A stretch of 24,231 bases of DNA from Sergeia podlipaevii (GCA_030849805.1 JASANZ010001913.1:1-24231), one strand, 5' to 3'. Shown: positions 8,901 through 17,486, counted from the stretch's first letter. Notes: generated from the sequence alone by a model not told the origin. Program-made: numbers and translations.

Positions 8901-9855
8901 TGGCGGGTCTGCACACGTTACGCCCCACTCTTCAGCTGGAGCTGCACAGTGCGGTGTTGATAGCAAGATGTGCACACACGTCATCGTTCTTTCCCGTCAA
9001 GTCCCAGGTAACGGCGACGAGGGCGATGGTGAGGCCGATCACAGTGGGGAGCCAGCCGCGCTGCATAACGCAGTCACTGCCGCTCCGCTCCTCGGTTCAG
9101 AAGAGACTGTATATCTCGTGCACTCACAGTGGGTCGTTGACTGTTGCAGAGACGCAGTGCGGTATCCAGAGGAGGTGTACCACCCGTCACGTCATGCGAT
9201 CTTGGCAGAATGCAGACTGTTCCTTTCCCCCACACTCTCATCGCAACCATACGCTTCTTCTTCTTCTTCTTCGTTCTCTTCTTTCCCATTCATGCTAGCG
9301 CCGGCTCTTCACCCAAATCGCAAGGATGAAGGGTGCTGTGGCTCGGCAGCAGTCGTGAATGCGAGGTGCACGGTTTCTCCCATGGAGCGTCTTGCGCTCC
9401 TTCTTGGTGCCACCATGCACACTTCCTGGAAGCTTATCGGCAAGCGCACTAACTACTGCATCGCGGACTCGTGGGGGCATGAGGCGGTAGAGCGAGTCTT
9501 CGCACTCGGTGGACTTGTGCTTTGCTCGCAGTGGTTGCTTGACTGCGCCGTTGCGGGGAAGGCGGTGCCCGTGCAGCCTTACGTACTTACCCGCGATGGC
9601 TCATCTTCCGCTCATCATCGTCGTCGTGGGGGGTGGGAAGGTAAAGACGCACCACCCGCTGGCATGAACGAGGACGTGGAGGAACACGAAGAAGCGAAGC
9701 GTTTGAATGGGAGAGACGGCGATGAAGATGTCGAGATCGATGACGATGTGAGTGAAGTAACGACTGCAACATGGCCGGGTCAGGGAAGCACAGATCGCGA
9801 TGAGGCTGAAGTCGAGGAGGGGGAGGAGGAGTTGCAGGGAAACAAGGAGGCGTAG
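5998..9855 (+). CDS. DNA ligase III-type ATP-dependent ligase with macro and two BRCT domains, 1285 aa
   Basis: Seals nicks in DNA through a ligase-AMP intermediate. Domains in order: DNA-binding domain (about 1-195); Ala/Thr/Gly linker (198-242); nucleotidyltransferase with KYDGER at 280-285 (K280 the AMP-accepting lysine), LDGE at 329-332, EGLVVKD at 432-438 and LKIKKDYL at 451-458; OB fold to about 600, ending with SIRFPR (584-589). FGTLGKHKKA (346-355) and the PNAY stretch near 176-179 match ligase III, not I or IV. Residues about 688-856 resemble the macro domain of ALC1/CHD1L: a GDMT loop (694-697), HC followed by GQW (723-731), and a C-terminal stretch with IHFARP and ATGIVW (821-834). 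BRCT repeats follow at about 935-1062 (W1045) and 1112-1192 (W1179), then an acidic tail. The PARP-type finger of animal ligase III is missing, and a stop at 5959 precludes one upstream. Catalytic assignment is firm; the macro call rests on motif pattern alone. Confidence 0.93.
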   Translation: MSVESSLKKFGFLCRQVTEEPSLTIKEEILRGFFQRYIGDLGLLLRLLLPKHAERIYNAQEKQLLRVLSLVLSISEDTLKAEWNSNGCIGVTARKFFTPTVKAPLDKDGWCLMDLQTFDAYLNQMSAASNEVQRVACVCDFFACACPNAVYYFFRELKHDLRLGAGLRVVLAALHPNAYTLFQHCADVQEVVRRVKAGGTDASATATTATSIVAAATAANTTTGGALHPSRGGGGGAVRQGGVTAEIKLGLPLAPMLAAPARSIDQILTKCPNGAYSEVKYDGERIQIHHGKDKSLHCFARSLKPMRVDKFQDLVPYIQDAIQVDDCILDGEILMVDLSTSLPLPFGTLGKHKKAQFTTACTCVFLFDILYKDGESLLSRPLEERRALLKSSVKFIRNRVMYSELCLVTGDIMQRRAILQRHLTRAIAEGLEGLVVKDLKGVYEPRARHWLKIKKDYLNGLADSADLLVLGAWYGSGNKGGLLSTFLMGCVDEDVPPGLPGRYKTVCKVGNGLDDMAITLLSRKYSASMSAVANNGGGGAAPSWLSCHSSHMPDMLVKDPRTSDVMEIIGAEFSITKTHTSGVSIRFPRILRVRTDKIVDTATTNQELMKLFQTSKGRMIAAGIPDEAPLPLVDSYALVVEEDEEGRSNPLPMVPTVMRGDAASAAAPTVQKAPSTAKARQKQQQEAQLVHARGDMTLVASTGSATATPSVLADPSENILLCHCTAAAGQWSTRGVMGRISDRFGPTAARAYASQQTSRTLGDVVVAEVGDAARAGRVYVASMLAQQQLSSIGVVPQIDPTSLSKCISQCIQLAMQYDATIHFARPPPATGIVWSSVEAQLRAACVAHGMSVVWYEDNSSAPVVVSSEKIVAATLSSLPPPPSVGTVATRVDCDSHHSCQVQEEKSATVASFPPTRTHNTSSVSTGSKSREARHSGLLIMRGVHADIVGSDEGDDANRQELKLMIESCGGSAHVTPHSSAGAAQCGVDSKMCTHVIVLSRQVPGNGDEGDGEADHSGEPAALHNAVTAAPLLGSEETVYLVHSQWVVDCCRDAVRYPEEVYHPSRHAILAECRLFLSPTLSSQPYASSSSSSFSSFPFMLAPALHPNRKDEGCCGSAAVVNARCTVSPMERLALLLGATMHTSWKLIGKRTNYCIADSWGHEAVERVFALGGLVLCSQWLLDCAVAGKAVPVQPYVLTRDGSSSAHHRRRGGWEGKDAPPAGMNEDVEEHEEAKRLNGRDGDEDVEIDDDVSEVTTATWPGQGSTDRDEAEVEEGEEELQGNKEA

Positions 9856-10439
9856 GTGGCGACCAGCCAAGCACCATGTCTAGCAGCCGCAGTAGCAATA
9901 TCGATGAAGTGTGCATCACACTTTCGTGTCGTTGATATTTCTCTAAGAGAAAAGAAGAAGAAGAAAAAAGAAAAAAGAAAAATATGCATGGAAAGTTTTA
10001 TGGGAGAACGATAGAAGGAGGAACTTGGTGTCTGCTGTATAATAGATATGTAATCTTATTGCATATCATTGTCAAGGGTTGACTTTTATTTTGCCATTCA
10101 ATCATATATTTATTTATTCTCCAAACGCTTTTTTCTATTCATGTACTACGCGATTATGAGTATTGCCATTACTATACGTTTTGAGTGCGGCAAATGGTTT
10201 AGTGCCATCGAGAGAAAGAGAGAGTGTGTGTGTGTGTGTGCTTTTCATTACTTCTTCTTTTCTTTTTCTTTTGATGTTGTCAATTTATCATTTTATCTTT
10301 TTTTAAAAATTATGATTATGATTATTGTCATCTTTTTTTTTTTGCTACTATGTCTGTTTATATATATATATCTACATGCATACATTTATCAGTATAATAC
10401 AAATTTAATGCCTTGACCTACCGCTGACGTGCGCGATGC

Positions 10440-10458
10440 TTTTTTTTTTAAAAAAAAA
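10440..10458. repeat. T10A9 palindrome
   Basis: Ten T directly followed by nine A, centred on TTTAAA. It lies in the presumed 3' region of the ligase gene, 20 nt before a separate hairpin. Confidence 0.85.
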
Positions 10459-10477
10459 TATTTTATTTATTTTTATG

Positions 10478-10500
10478 TTGTTGCTATCGAGGAGCAACAA
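10478..10500 (+). repeat. Perfect 8-bp inverted repeat with 7-nt loop
   Basis: TTGTTGCT (10478-10485) and AGCAACAA (10493-10500) are exact reverse complements around the loop ATCGAGG. On an RNA this would form a stem-loop in the 3' region of the ligase transcript. No bacterial-type terminator role is expected in this organism. Confidence 0.7.
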
Positions 10501-10713
10501 GATGCGCAGTGTTTTTTTTTTCCTTCTTTCTTGTTCTTGAAATACTGATAGAAGACGTCTTACTCTCATTTTCTTGCTTTTCTTTTTGCCCCTCTTGTAA
10601 TGTTTACATTTGTTAGTTATTATTGTTTCGGATTAGTTTTTTTACTTATTCAATTTTTTTTTCTTTTTAGGTGACAGATATATATATCTATATAAATATA
10701 TATAAGCCAAAGC

Positions 10714-10733
10714 TGTGTGTGTGTGTGTGTGTG
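10714..10733. repeat. (TG)n microsatellite
   Basis: About ten TG dinucleotides, just upstream of the pyrimidine tracts that precede the Gln-rich gene. Confidence 0.85.
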
Positions 10734-10795
10734 ATATTTTAACATTCAATTTTTTTTTCTTTTGCTTGCTAGCACTATTTCCGAAGACGTGATAA

Positions 10796-10822
10796 TTTTT
10801 TTTTTCTTTTTATTATTTTTAG
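10796..10822 (+). promoter_or_regulatory. Putative spliced-leader acceptor for the Gln-rich gene
   Basis: An almost pure T tract with one C and two A is followed immediately by AG at 10821-10822. The inferred leader of about 206 nt has no ATG before 11029. A weaker alternative is AG 10771-10772 after another T tract. Confidence 0.55.
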
Positions 10823-11028
10823 AAAAAAAAACATTAGTTTTTGGCTGTAGAAGCAAGAGGAAGAAACACATTTAAAAAAAACAGGGGGGAAAAAAGAATA
10901 AACTACGTGAGACGAGGTGCAAGTGAAGTACACATATATACATTTTAGATACAATACACAACGCACAGGAGATCAAAGGAGAGAGAGAATCAAAAAAAAA
11001 AATAGAAGAAAAAAAGAAGCAACAAAAA

Positions 11029-14000
11029 ATGGAAGGAGGAGGTTTGTCTGCATTCAGTACGGTTCCTCACGGATCACACTTGATGAACACACACTACATC
11101 ACCATGAACGTACCCCTGCAGCAGCAACAGCAGCAGGGCATGAACAACAGCAACGGCACCACCGCTTCGTACATAACAATGCCTGGCATGCCTCAGCGGC
11201 CACTTCCACAACAGCAACATCAGCAGCAGCAGCAGCAGTACTTCGCTGGCATGAGCGCTGTGCCACCACCATCGCCATCCTCACTGCACCCCAGCAGCTA
11301 CGTGCCCATGGCTGCAGCCCCAGGTGAAGCTGATTTTGGGTTTGCCAAGATGATTTCTCCCCAGCAACAGCAGCAGCAGCAGCAGCCGCAGTATCAAACA
11401 ATGAGGACGACCATGGCTCAAGGAGGTGGCGTCTACGACGCAACGATGGCGACGACGGCGGCTATGATGGAGCACATTATACCCAACCCGAACAGCAACG
11501 GCTTTGAAAATGTTCAACTGCCTTCGCCACAACAACAACAACAGCAAGGGCGGCCTAGCATGTTCACCGCCACAGGAACGCCGTTTCACTCCGCCATGTC
11601 TTCCCCTCGTAGTTCAGTTGGCGGCTTTATGGCTCCGCTGCTCACACATGCTCCTGTCATGCCCTATTCAACCTCTTCCACGTTTCACCACTCCCCTGCG
11701 CCCGCGGCGGTGTCTAGCGCATCCGCTGCTACGGCGAGGCTGGGGGCTATACCAGGGGAGCATGCTGTCATGAATAGCGCCTATGTGGGTTGTGTTGGAG
11801 GAGAGGGTGGAGCGACCTCGTTTTCGCCTGCTACGCATATGTGGGCACATGTGGTGCCTGTGAGTAACCCTACCATCCCTGCAATTCAAAGTCAACCACC
11901 GCAGCAGCAGCAGCAGCAATATCGAATGCATATGTCAACACAACAAGACGGTGAGCCAGAGCGTCTGTCCACGGATTCCTCGTCGTCCGCTACGACCGGA
12001 GGCGCGGCCGGTGCGTCCGCCACATCTATGGCGAGTGATAGTGGTGCGCTGGCACAGCAGATGGCGGCCTACACACGCACGATTGAGGAGTTGCAAGCGG
12101 AAAATATGCCCCATGCCACTGACGCCTCCAACAACAGCGGCATGAATCTCAGCTCAGAAGGCCGCGAGTACATCAATAGCGTTCTTGCTGGCATTCAAAA
12201 GCTTTGCGGCAGCTGCGCCTCTGCTGAGGAGGGCGTTGCCCAGTCGGAGCGTGTGTTTGTTCAAGTAGCTGCTTTGGAGAACCATCTCATGTCACTCCTG
12301 CAGCAGGCTTCCTTGATGCAGAGTCAAGGCAACATCAAGGAGGGGGGAGGCTACAGCAACAACAGCAGCGCACAGCCATCCCTTACGAACTCCCCGAGCA
12401 GGCGTGGAGCAGCAGCAACTGCTGATAGCAACAACACCAACAACAACAATGGCAAGGGTAGCCAAGTACGAGGAACTCAGAGACTGCTGGCAGACCTCGA
12501 GAGCTGCGCCAAGTTGATCGACGATATTGCCAAAGTGGAGGTGACTTTATCTCCTCTTGAGGCGCAATATCGTGACCTGCAGCGTCGCTATATTCTCCTG
12601 AATGAGGCTGACACAATCTTCGACACGATTGCTGGCTTAACTCCCGTTGTCTCGGCGCGCACGTCTACCCAGCTCAAGGAACTCCCAACGGTGTCAACAC
12701 TACCGACACTTGCGCTGCTTTCTTCATCATCAGAGCAGCCAGGTGATGACATCAACAAAGCCAGCGGGGGTACCAACGCCACTGGCAATGCGGCCTTACA
12801 GGTTCAGCAGCAGCTCACAGAACTAGAGGGCTCCGCGCGTGGCGCTAAGGACTACCTCCGCGATGTTCTTCACGCCCGCCACGTGGCGATTCGCGACCGA
12901 CTCATGGATGACCTACTCCTACAGCGGGATGACATTGCGCTTGAGGCAGTGGCGCCGAGCTCCCAATTCACCACGGCGGAGGTGCGCGAGGGGTACCCAC
13001 GTACGATGCCACTGCTCCTTGTGTCCGTGCCGTGCCAGGAGGACGATGATAGCGATGGTAAGGAGAACAATGTCATCAAGACGACAACCCCAAAGACTGG
13101 GCTGGTGAGCAGCAATCTTGATACTCCAGTCACTCCGTCTATAAAGCCACATCAGCAGCAGAAGGAAGGTCAACTGATGATGACTGTCATCGCCTCCCCC
13201 GCACGCTACGCGGAGATGCAGCTCTATGAAGCCGCCCACGCGCGTCTCGAGGCGATGAAGAGGCGCGTGTGTGTGCTGCGTGAGGGCCGCGAAGCCGAGC
13301 TGCGTCGTCTTGAGCACCAAGTCGCCTCACTTGACGCGTATGATCCTGAAGTGGACGTGCTGGCCGAGCGTCGGCGCCGCGCCGCGAATGATACCGCTAC
13401 TTTCTCCGCCTGGGAGGAGCGGCTGATGGAACTTAGCGAGCGGCTTGAGTGTATGCGCCGCGTCATGCATGTGGCCCTTCGAGACAGCGCGGCGGTGCGG
13501 CGACAGCTGCTTGAGGTGCTCGAGCAGAGACTGAGTGAAGAGGAAAAGTTTATGGCTGCCGGTGACGGTGATGTGGTGGGGGGATCGGTGACGCCACGTG
13601 TATCTGTGCGCATGAGTGACGTTACCGCGGCGCCACCACCACCGACAGCCCGCCGATCGACGCAGCAGCCGCAACTACCGCGCGCTTCCGCAGTTTTTCT
13701 GGAAATGCTTGCGAAGATCGCGAGCAAGGAGGGCTACTTCAATGGAAGTGACGATGGACCGGAGGCACCAGCCTTGCTTTCTGCGGAAGAAGTCATGCCT
13801 GTGGATGCGTCGGCGGATAAGACGCGGCAGAAGAGCATTAGAAGCACAGCAGTGTTCACTTCTAGCGAAGTAGCAGCACCCACTGCCACCCCTCTTTCTG
13901 AAGAGGCGCTGGCACAGGAGAAGGGACAGGGCATGGCGCCAGGTAAGACACGACGTCGCGGTCGAGAGGAGATGGAGGAGAAGCCGCTGGTGGCGCCGCC

Positions 14001-14427
14001 AGTGCCTGGCGAGAGTAGCAGCAACAGCAACAAGAGAGCCATCACAGCAACTGCCCTCATCCCCGCTGACAGTGGCAACGTAGAGGATGAAGATGACGCA
14101 CTGTACGCTTTCCCCGAGTTGTTCAAGGAAGCGCGTGAGGCCTCTGTGTCTTCAAGCACCTGCACTGAGCAAAACCAGGATGACAATGGTAGGGAGGAGG
14201 AGGAGGATAAGGATGTGGCCCTACCAGGAAGGGACGGGGATAGGGATCGACCATCGCGTAGGGAGTATAGCCTTCGCAATGGTAATATTCTGGGCGGCAT
14301 TGCTGCTTTTGCCAAGGCGATGGTGAAGAGAGCCGTGGTGTTTCCCAGCGATGAAGACGAGGGGGAGAGCGAGGAGGATGAAGGCGAGCGCCGAGGGGGA
14401 AAGCGCCGTCGTGTTGAACAACGATAG
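11029..14427 (+). CDS. Gln-rich coiled-coil protein of unknown function, probably nuclear, 1132 aa
   Basis: No family is recognised. The first 310 residues are rich in Gln, Met, Pro, Ser and Ala, with at least five separate Gln runs built from mixed CAG and CAA codons, resembling a prion-like or scaffold segment. Three more ordered regions follow: about 342-431 (helical, starting with an EELQAEN stretch), about 485-545 (heptad-like Leu pattern) and about 725-840 (strongly charged, long helical, typical of coiled coil). The C-terminal 250 residues are disordered, with acidic runs and basic clusters near 975 and at the very end (KRRRV), which could act as nuclear signals. The start is the first ATG after an ATG-free purine-rich leader. 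A chromatin, kinetochore or RNA-granule scaffold would all fit; none is shown. Codon use changes to GC-rich in the ordered parts, supporting real coding. Confidence 0.85.
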   Translation: MEGGGLSAFSTVPHGSHLMNTHYITMNVPLQQQQQQGMNNSNGTTASYITMPGMPQRPLPQQQHQQQQQQYFAGMSAVPPPSPSSLHPSSYVPMAAAPGEADFGFAKMISPQQQQQQQQPQYQTMRTTMAQGGGVYDATMATTAAMMEHIIPNPNSNGFENVQLPSPQQQQQQGRPSMFTATGTPFHSAMSSPRSSVGGFMAPLLTHAPVMPYSTSSTFHHSPAPAAVSSASAATARLGAIPGEHAVMNSAYVGCVGGEGGATSFSPATHMWAHVVPVSNPTIPAIQSQPPQQQQQQYRMHMSTQQDGEPERLSTDSSSSATTGGAAGASATSMASDSGALAQQMAAYTRTIEELQAENMPHATDASNNSGMNLSSEGREYINSVLAGIQKLCGSCASAEEGVAQSERVFVQVAALENHLMSLLQQASLMQSQGNIKEGGGYSNNSSAQPSLTNSPSRRGAAATADSNNTNNNNGKGSQVRGTQRLLADLESCAKLIDDIAKVEVTLSPLEAQYRDLQRRYILLNEADTIFDTIAGLTPVVSARTSTQLKELPTVSTLPTLALLSSSSEQPGDDINKASGGTNATGNAALQVQQQLTELEGSARGAKDYLRDVLHARHVAIRDRLMDDLLLQRDDIALEAVAPSSQFTTAEVREGYPRTMPLLLVSVPCQEDDDSDGKENNVIKTTTPKTGLVSSNLDTPVTPSIKPHQQQKEGQLMMTVIASPARYAEMQLYEAAHARLEAMKRRVCVLREGREAELRRLEHQVASLDAYDPEVDVLAERRRRAANDTATFSAWEERLMELSERLECMRRVMHVALRDSAAVRRQLLEVLEQRLSEEEKFMAAGDGDVVGGSVTPRVSVRMSDVTAAPPPPTARRSTQQPQLPRASAVFLEMLAKIASKEGYFNGSDDGPEAPALLSAEEVMPVDASADKTRQKSIRSTAVFTSSEVAAPTATPLSEEALAQEKGQGMAPGKTRRRGREEMEEKPLVAPPVPGESSSNSNKRAITATALIPADSGNVEDEDDALYAFPELFKEAREASVSSSTCTEQNQDDNGREEEEDKDVALPGRDGDRDRPSRREYSLRNGNILGGIAAFAKAMVKRAVVFPSDEDEGESEEDEGERRGGKRRRVEQR

Positions 14428-15192
14428 TGCTATTCTTTCTCTTTCCTTGTCTGCGCATGAGGACGCCGGGTCTTTGGTTTCTTCTTTTTTTTTTTTCTTA
14501 TATATATATATTCTCTCTGGACATTTTTTCTTTCCTTTTTTGCCCCCTTTTTATACAGTTTGCTGGTTTGTGCTGCCTGCGTTTCTCTAATGTTGCTTTT
14601 TTTATTTTTATTATTTTATTTTATGCGTACGTATGTGTTTTTTCTCGCTGTATGTGTGTGTGTACGCAGTATATACATTCTCCTTTCTGTTTATCTTTTT
14701 CTTTATTTTTATATATGACAAATGTTTATTTTCCAAAGTACTGAAGTGACGAAGACATCATATAGAGACTCTATTATTTCTTTTTGTCTTTTGATTTATC
14801 ATTTTAATATCGCTTCTTCTTCTTTCTTTGCGAGTGATATATGAAATAGTACCAGAGGAAAGCAGACCGACAAGGGAAGGAAAGAAAGAACAGAGATGGG
14901 GGTGGCGAAAGAAAATAAAACAACAGAAATATATATATATATATATCTAATGAATTCAATCTGTGTTTCTATTGTCTTCATACGTACTTTATATATTACC
15001 ATCTTCTCACCCACGAATAGATTTCCGTTCACTACACGTTCATTTTTTTAATTTTTTTTTTGTAAACATTTTCATCATTTCGATTGATCACTTTTCAAAA
15101 AAAAAAAAAAAATACACTGGAAGAAAGTACGAAGTGAAACACATACACTTAGAATTACATATATATTAGAAGTGTTTTCTCTTTTCTTTTTC

Positions 15193-15208
15193 TTTTTTTT
15201 AAAAAAAA
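15193..15208. repeat. T8A8 palindrome
   Basis: Eight T directly followed by eight A, centred on TTTAAA and then TATTTTCC. It lies in the spacer upstream of UTP23. Confidence 0.85.
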
Positions 15209-15697
15209 TATTTTCCTTTTATTTTTCTTTGACGAATTTCAGAAAGATTTAATATATATATGTATTCGGCAGTTGTGCTCTCTTTGATGAAATTGGCCAA
15301 ATGATTACTATTACTTGCTTTACCTTTAGAAGTATTCCCGTTGAACACTACGTGTCCGCATCGCCCTGGAGTTTCTTTTTTTTTTTCGTACCATATTGTA
15401 TGATGTGTGTGCGTGTGTATTGCTTTGACTGTGTTAGTCTCATAGAGAATATAGCAATAATACATTTATGTGAGAGTGAACTAAGGTGGTGCCTGTGTTA
15501 CCAATGCATTCTACACGGGAATGAAAGAAGGAGGAGAGAGGGAGGCAAAGCAAAAGAAAGGCAAAGAAAATGCGAGAAAAGGATAATGGCACTTAAACCT
15601 TTCTACTCTTTTTTTTGTTTGTTTGTTGCTCAATCTTTTTCCCTCTTTTTCTTTCCTCAACGCTTTCCCAAGGAGAGGGAGGAGGAAGAAGCGCGCC

Positions 15698-15698
<1 letters not shown>

Positions 15699-15728
<30 letters not shown>
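15699..15728. repeat. (ATT)n microsatellite, about 10 copies
   Basis: The longest of several ATT/TTA triplet runs in the spacers, read directly. Similar shorter runs lie at 3842-3862, 4414-4428 and near 22469. Confidence 0.9.
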
Positions 15729-15729
<1 letters not shown>

Positions 15730-16060
15730 TTGCTTGTACGACTCACAAAACAACCAAAAAAAAATACCAAACAATTGCGTCACAGCATAAGCACAAAAAT
15801 TAAAGGAAAAAAAGAAAAGGAGGAATACATTTTTTTCTTTTCTTGTGTGCATACTAATACTATTTTATGGATTAGTATGCTATGACACAGTAAGAGAATG
15901 TGTTAGATGCCAAGAATCTATTATTAACTATTATATTGCCTTTCTTTACCTTCACAATATTTTTTTTGATGATGTTTTGCTATATATATTTTACTACTAC
16001 TATTATTATTATTTTCATTTTCTCTGTCCTTTTTTTGTTTTTCTTCTTTTCGTGTGTACG

Positions 16061-16084
16061 TTCTCTCTCTCTCTTTCTTCGAAG
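16061..16084 (+). promoter_or_regulatory. Putative spliced-leader acceptor for UTP23
   Basis: An alternating CT tract (16061-16080) ends in GAAG, with AG at 16083-16084. This would leave a very short leader of 10 nt before the ATG at 16095. An upstream tract around 16021-16050 could serve instead. Confidence 0.45.
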
Positions 16085-16094
16085 TACGTTGAGG

Positions 16095-17486
16095 ATGAAG
16101 CGTCGTGTATCACGCGCACACACCAACAAGCGCAATTTGCGTCTTCTCTCCGCCACACACGGTCTGACACAAGGCAGTTACAATGTACTGTGTGATTCTT
16201 CGTTTCTACGTGCCTCTCTCTTGTCATACTGGCAGCATTATGGCTCCTCTTACAAAGCCCAACAGCAGCAGCAGCACCAAGGCGTCCAAGGTGAGCACAA
16301 CAATAGCAACAGCTACAACAGCAATAGCAGCAAGGCGAGTGGGTCGAGATTCCCATCCTCCTCTCATGGTGCCGCCACGGCACACACGAAGGTGTCCGTC
16401 TCTCACTATGTCAAGTCCCTCCTATCAGACGCATTCGGAAACGCCGCGGCAGACGACGACAACGCTGCTGCTGCTGCCGCCCCGGCGAGTACTGCGCGTC
16501 GCGGCGGTACTCAATTGAGATATTGCTATCTGCCAGAAACTGGCGCCACACTGCGTCGCATGATGTCACAGCCCCAGGATCAGGTCCCGCAGCACCAGCA
16601 ACCGCGCCAGCAGCAGGGATTTGACCGAAATCACCAGCACAATCAGAAGAAAGCTCCCAAGGTCATGATCCCCAAGGCAACCGTGAATGATCTTCTCTCC
16701 GCGATGGATCGCGTAGGTGGTGCCGCTGCTAGTGCTGCCCCCGCTGTTGCTGTCAGTGATAGAGCCGAGTCCAAGGCTCAAGAGAAAAAGAACATTACCG
16801 GCAACAGCAGCAGCAGTGGTGAGATGCGAAACGAAGCTAAAGCGATAGCGGATTACGTTCAGTCCTGCTCAGATCAGCACCGACATCTCTATCATCACCA
16901 CCAGCAGGCTACTGTTGAGAAGGTCAAGCGCAATGCGCATTTAGTGTTTGTTGCGACGCAGAGTCACGACGTACGGCGATTGCTCCCGAAAGATGCCGCG
17001 CTTCTTCGCTTGGCACTCAAGCCTGACTGTGTGTGGATCGAGCACAAGGCTTCCGCCTTCCACTATGATAACGACAAGCAGCACTCTCAACAGCATCATC
17101 ATCACCCGAAACAGCAAGTCAGTGGAGGTTTGCCTTCATCATCGCCTCTTGCTGCTGCCGCTGCCGGCTCTGGGGCTAAGCTGTCAGCTGCGGATATTGC
17201 CTTTATGAAGTATCTTGGCAAGGGCGCACATCTTAAGTCACCAGATCGCTTGTCTCCTGCTGGTATCACCACCACTGGCAACTCCGGGACGGCTGAGACG
17301 AAGGAAGGGGAAGAGAAGGGTACTCGAGGTGGCACTACGGCCACCACTGCTGCGACTGGCGTGACATCACTTGTGGAGAAGGCTGGACAGAAGCGCGCAC
17401 GCTCGCGCGGTAAGAAGCAACACAACCCCAACCCACTGTCAGTGAAGAAAAAATCGAAGCGCGAAGTGTTCCGCGTAGATGGGTAG
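16095..17486 (+). CDS. UTP23: UTP23-like small-subunit processome factor (PIN fold), 463 aa
   Basis: UTP23 acts in the nucleolus during early 18S rRNA maturation. Evidence: the basic N-terminus; VLCDSS near 31-36, carrying the first PIN aspartate (D34); the FVATQ motif (285-289) followed by a short hydrophobic strand; a segment with DIAFMKYL near 367-374; and the C-terminal NPNPLSVKKKSK (444-455), a hallmark of the family. The protein is nearly twice the usual length of about 250 residues. The surplus lies in inserts: Gln/Asn/Ser-rich after about 50, Ala/Asp-rich near 115-130, Gln-rich near 165-190, and Ala/Ser-rich plus His-rich stretches later. Where family members carry a CCHC zinc knuckle before the FVATQ strand, only C258, H262 and nearby His are seen, so the knuckle may be eroded. 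The frame opens upstream at GTG 15900, but those residues translate T-tracts, so the first ATG with a basic start is chosen. Confidence 0.85.
   Translation: MKRRVSRAHTNKRNLRLLSATHGLTQGSYNVLCDSSFLRASLLSYWQHYGSSYKAQQQQQHQGVQGEHNNSNSYNSNSSKASGSRFPSSSHGAATAHTKVSVSHYVKSLLSDAFGNAAADDDNAAAAAAPASTARRGGTQLRYCYLPETGATLRRMMSQPQDQVPQHQQPRQQQGFDRNHQHNQKKAPKVMIPKATVNDLLSAMDRVGGAAASAAPAVAVSDRAESKAQEKKNITGNSSSSGEMRNEAKAIADYVQSCSDQHRHLYHHHQQATVEKVKRNAHLVFVATQSHDVRRLLPKDAALLRLALKPDCVWIEHKASAFHYDNDKQHSQQHHHHPKQQVSGGLPSSSPLAAAAAGSGAKLSAADIAFMKYLGKGAHLKSPDRLSPAGITTTGNSGTAETKEGEEKGTRGGTTATTAATGVTSLVEKAGQKRARSRGKKQHNPNPLSVKKKSKREVFRVDG

Larger units (their letters stand above)
9856..11028. other. Spacer between the ligase and the Gln-rich gene
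   Basis: No gene is seen. It holds a short A/G-rich tract after the ligase stop, a short TG run near 10227-10240, a T10A9 palindrome (10440-10458), a perfect 8-bp hairpin (10478-10500), AT runs near 10676-10704 and a TG run (10714-10733). The last 200 nt before the next ATG are purine-rich and free of ATG, as expected for a 5' leader. Confidence 0.6.
14428..16094. other. Spacer between the Gln-rich gene and UTP23
   Basis: No gene is supported. The open frames here (for example 15301-15885) encode Phe/Leu/Ile-rich translations of T-tracts and end in repeats, so they are rejected. It holds an AT run (14931-14946), a T8A8 palindrome (15193-15208), an ATT repeat (15699-15728) and further T-tracts that lead into the UTP23 acceptor. 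Confidence 0.6.

Noticed and set aside
5998..9855. Assignment as DNA ligase IV because of two BRCTs
   Set aside because: The catalytic core carries ligase III signatures (FGTLG-x-HKKA, PNAY, SIRFPR), and a long macro-like segment separates core and BRCTs.
13734..14315. 193-codon minus-strand frame
   Set aside because: Antisense shadow of the C-terminal part of the Gln-rich protein; it is Ser/Leu-rich with no domain.
15301..15885. 194-codon plus-strand frame in the spacer before UTP23
   Set aside because: It translates T-tracts and an ATT repeat into Phe and Leu runs; no family likeness and AT-rich codons throughout.
15900..16094. N-terminal hydrophobic extension of the UTP23 frame
   Set aside because: It starts at GTG and only translates T-tracts; the first ATG (16095) begins the conserved basic N-terminus, and a likely acceptor lies at 16083-16084.
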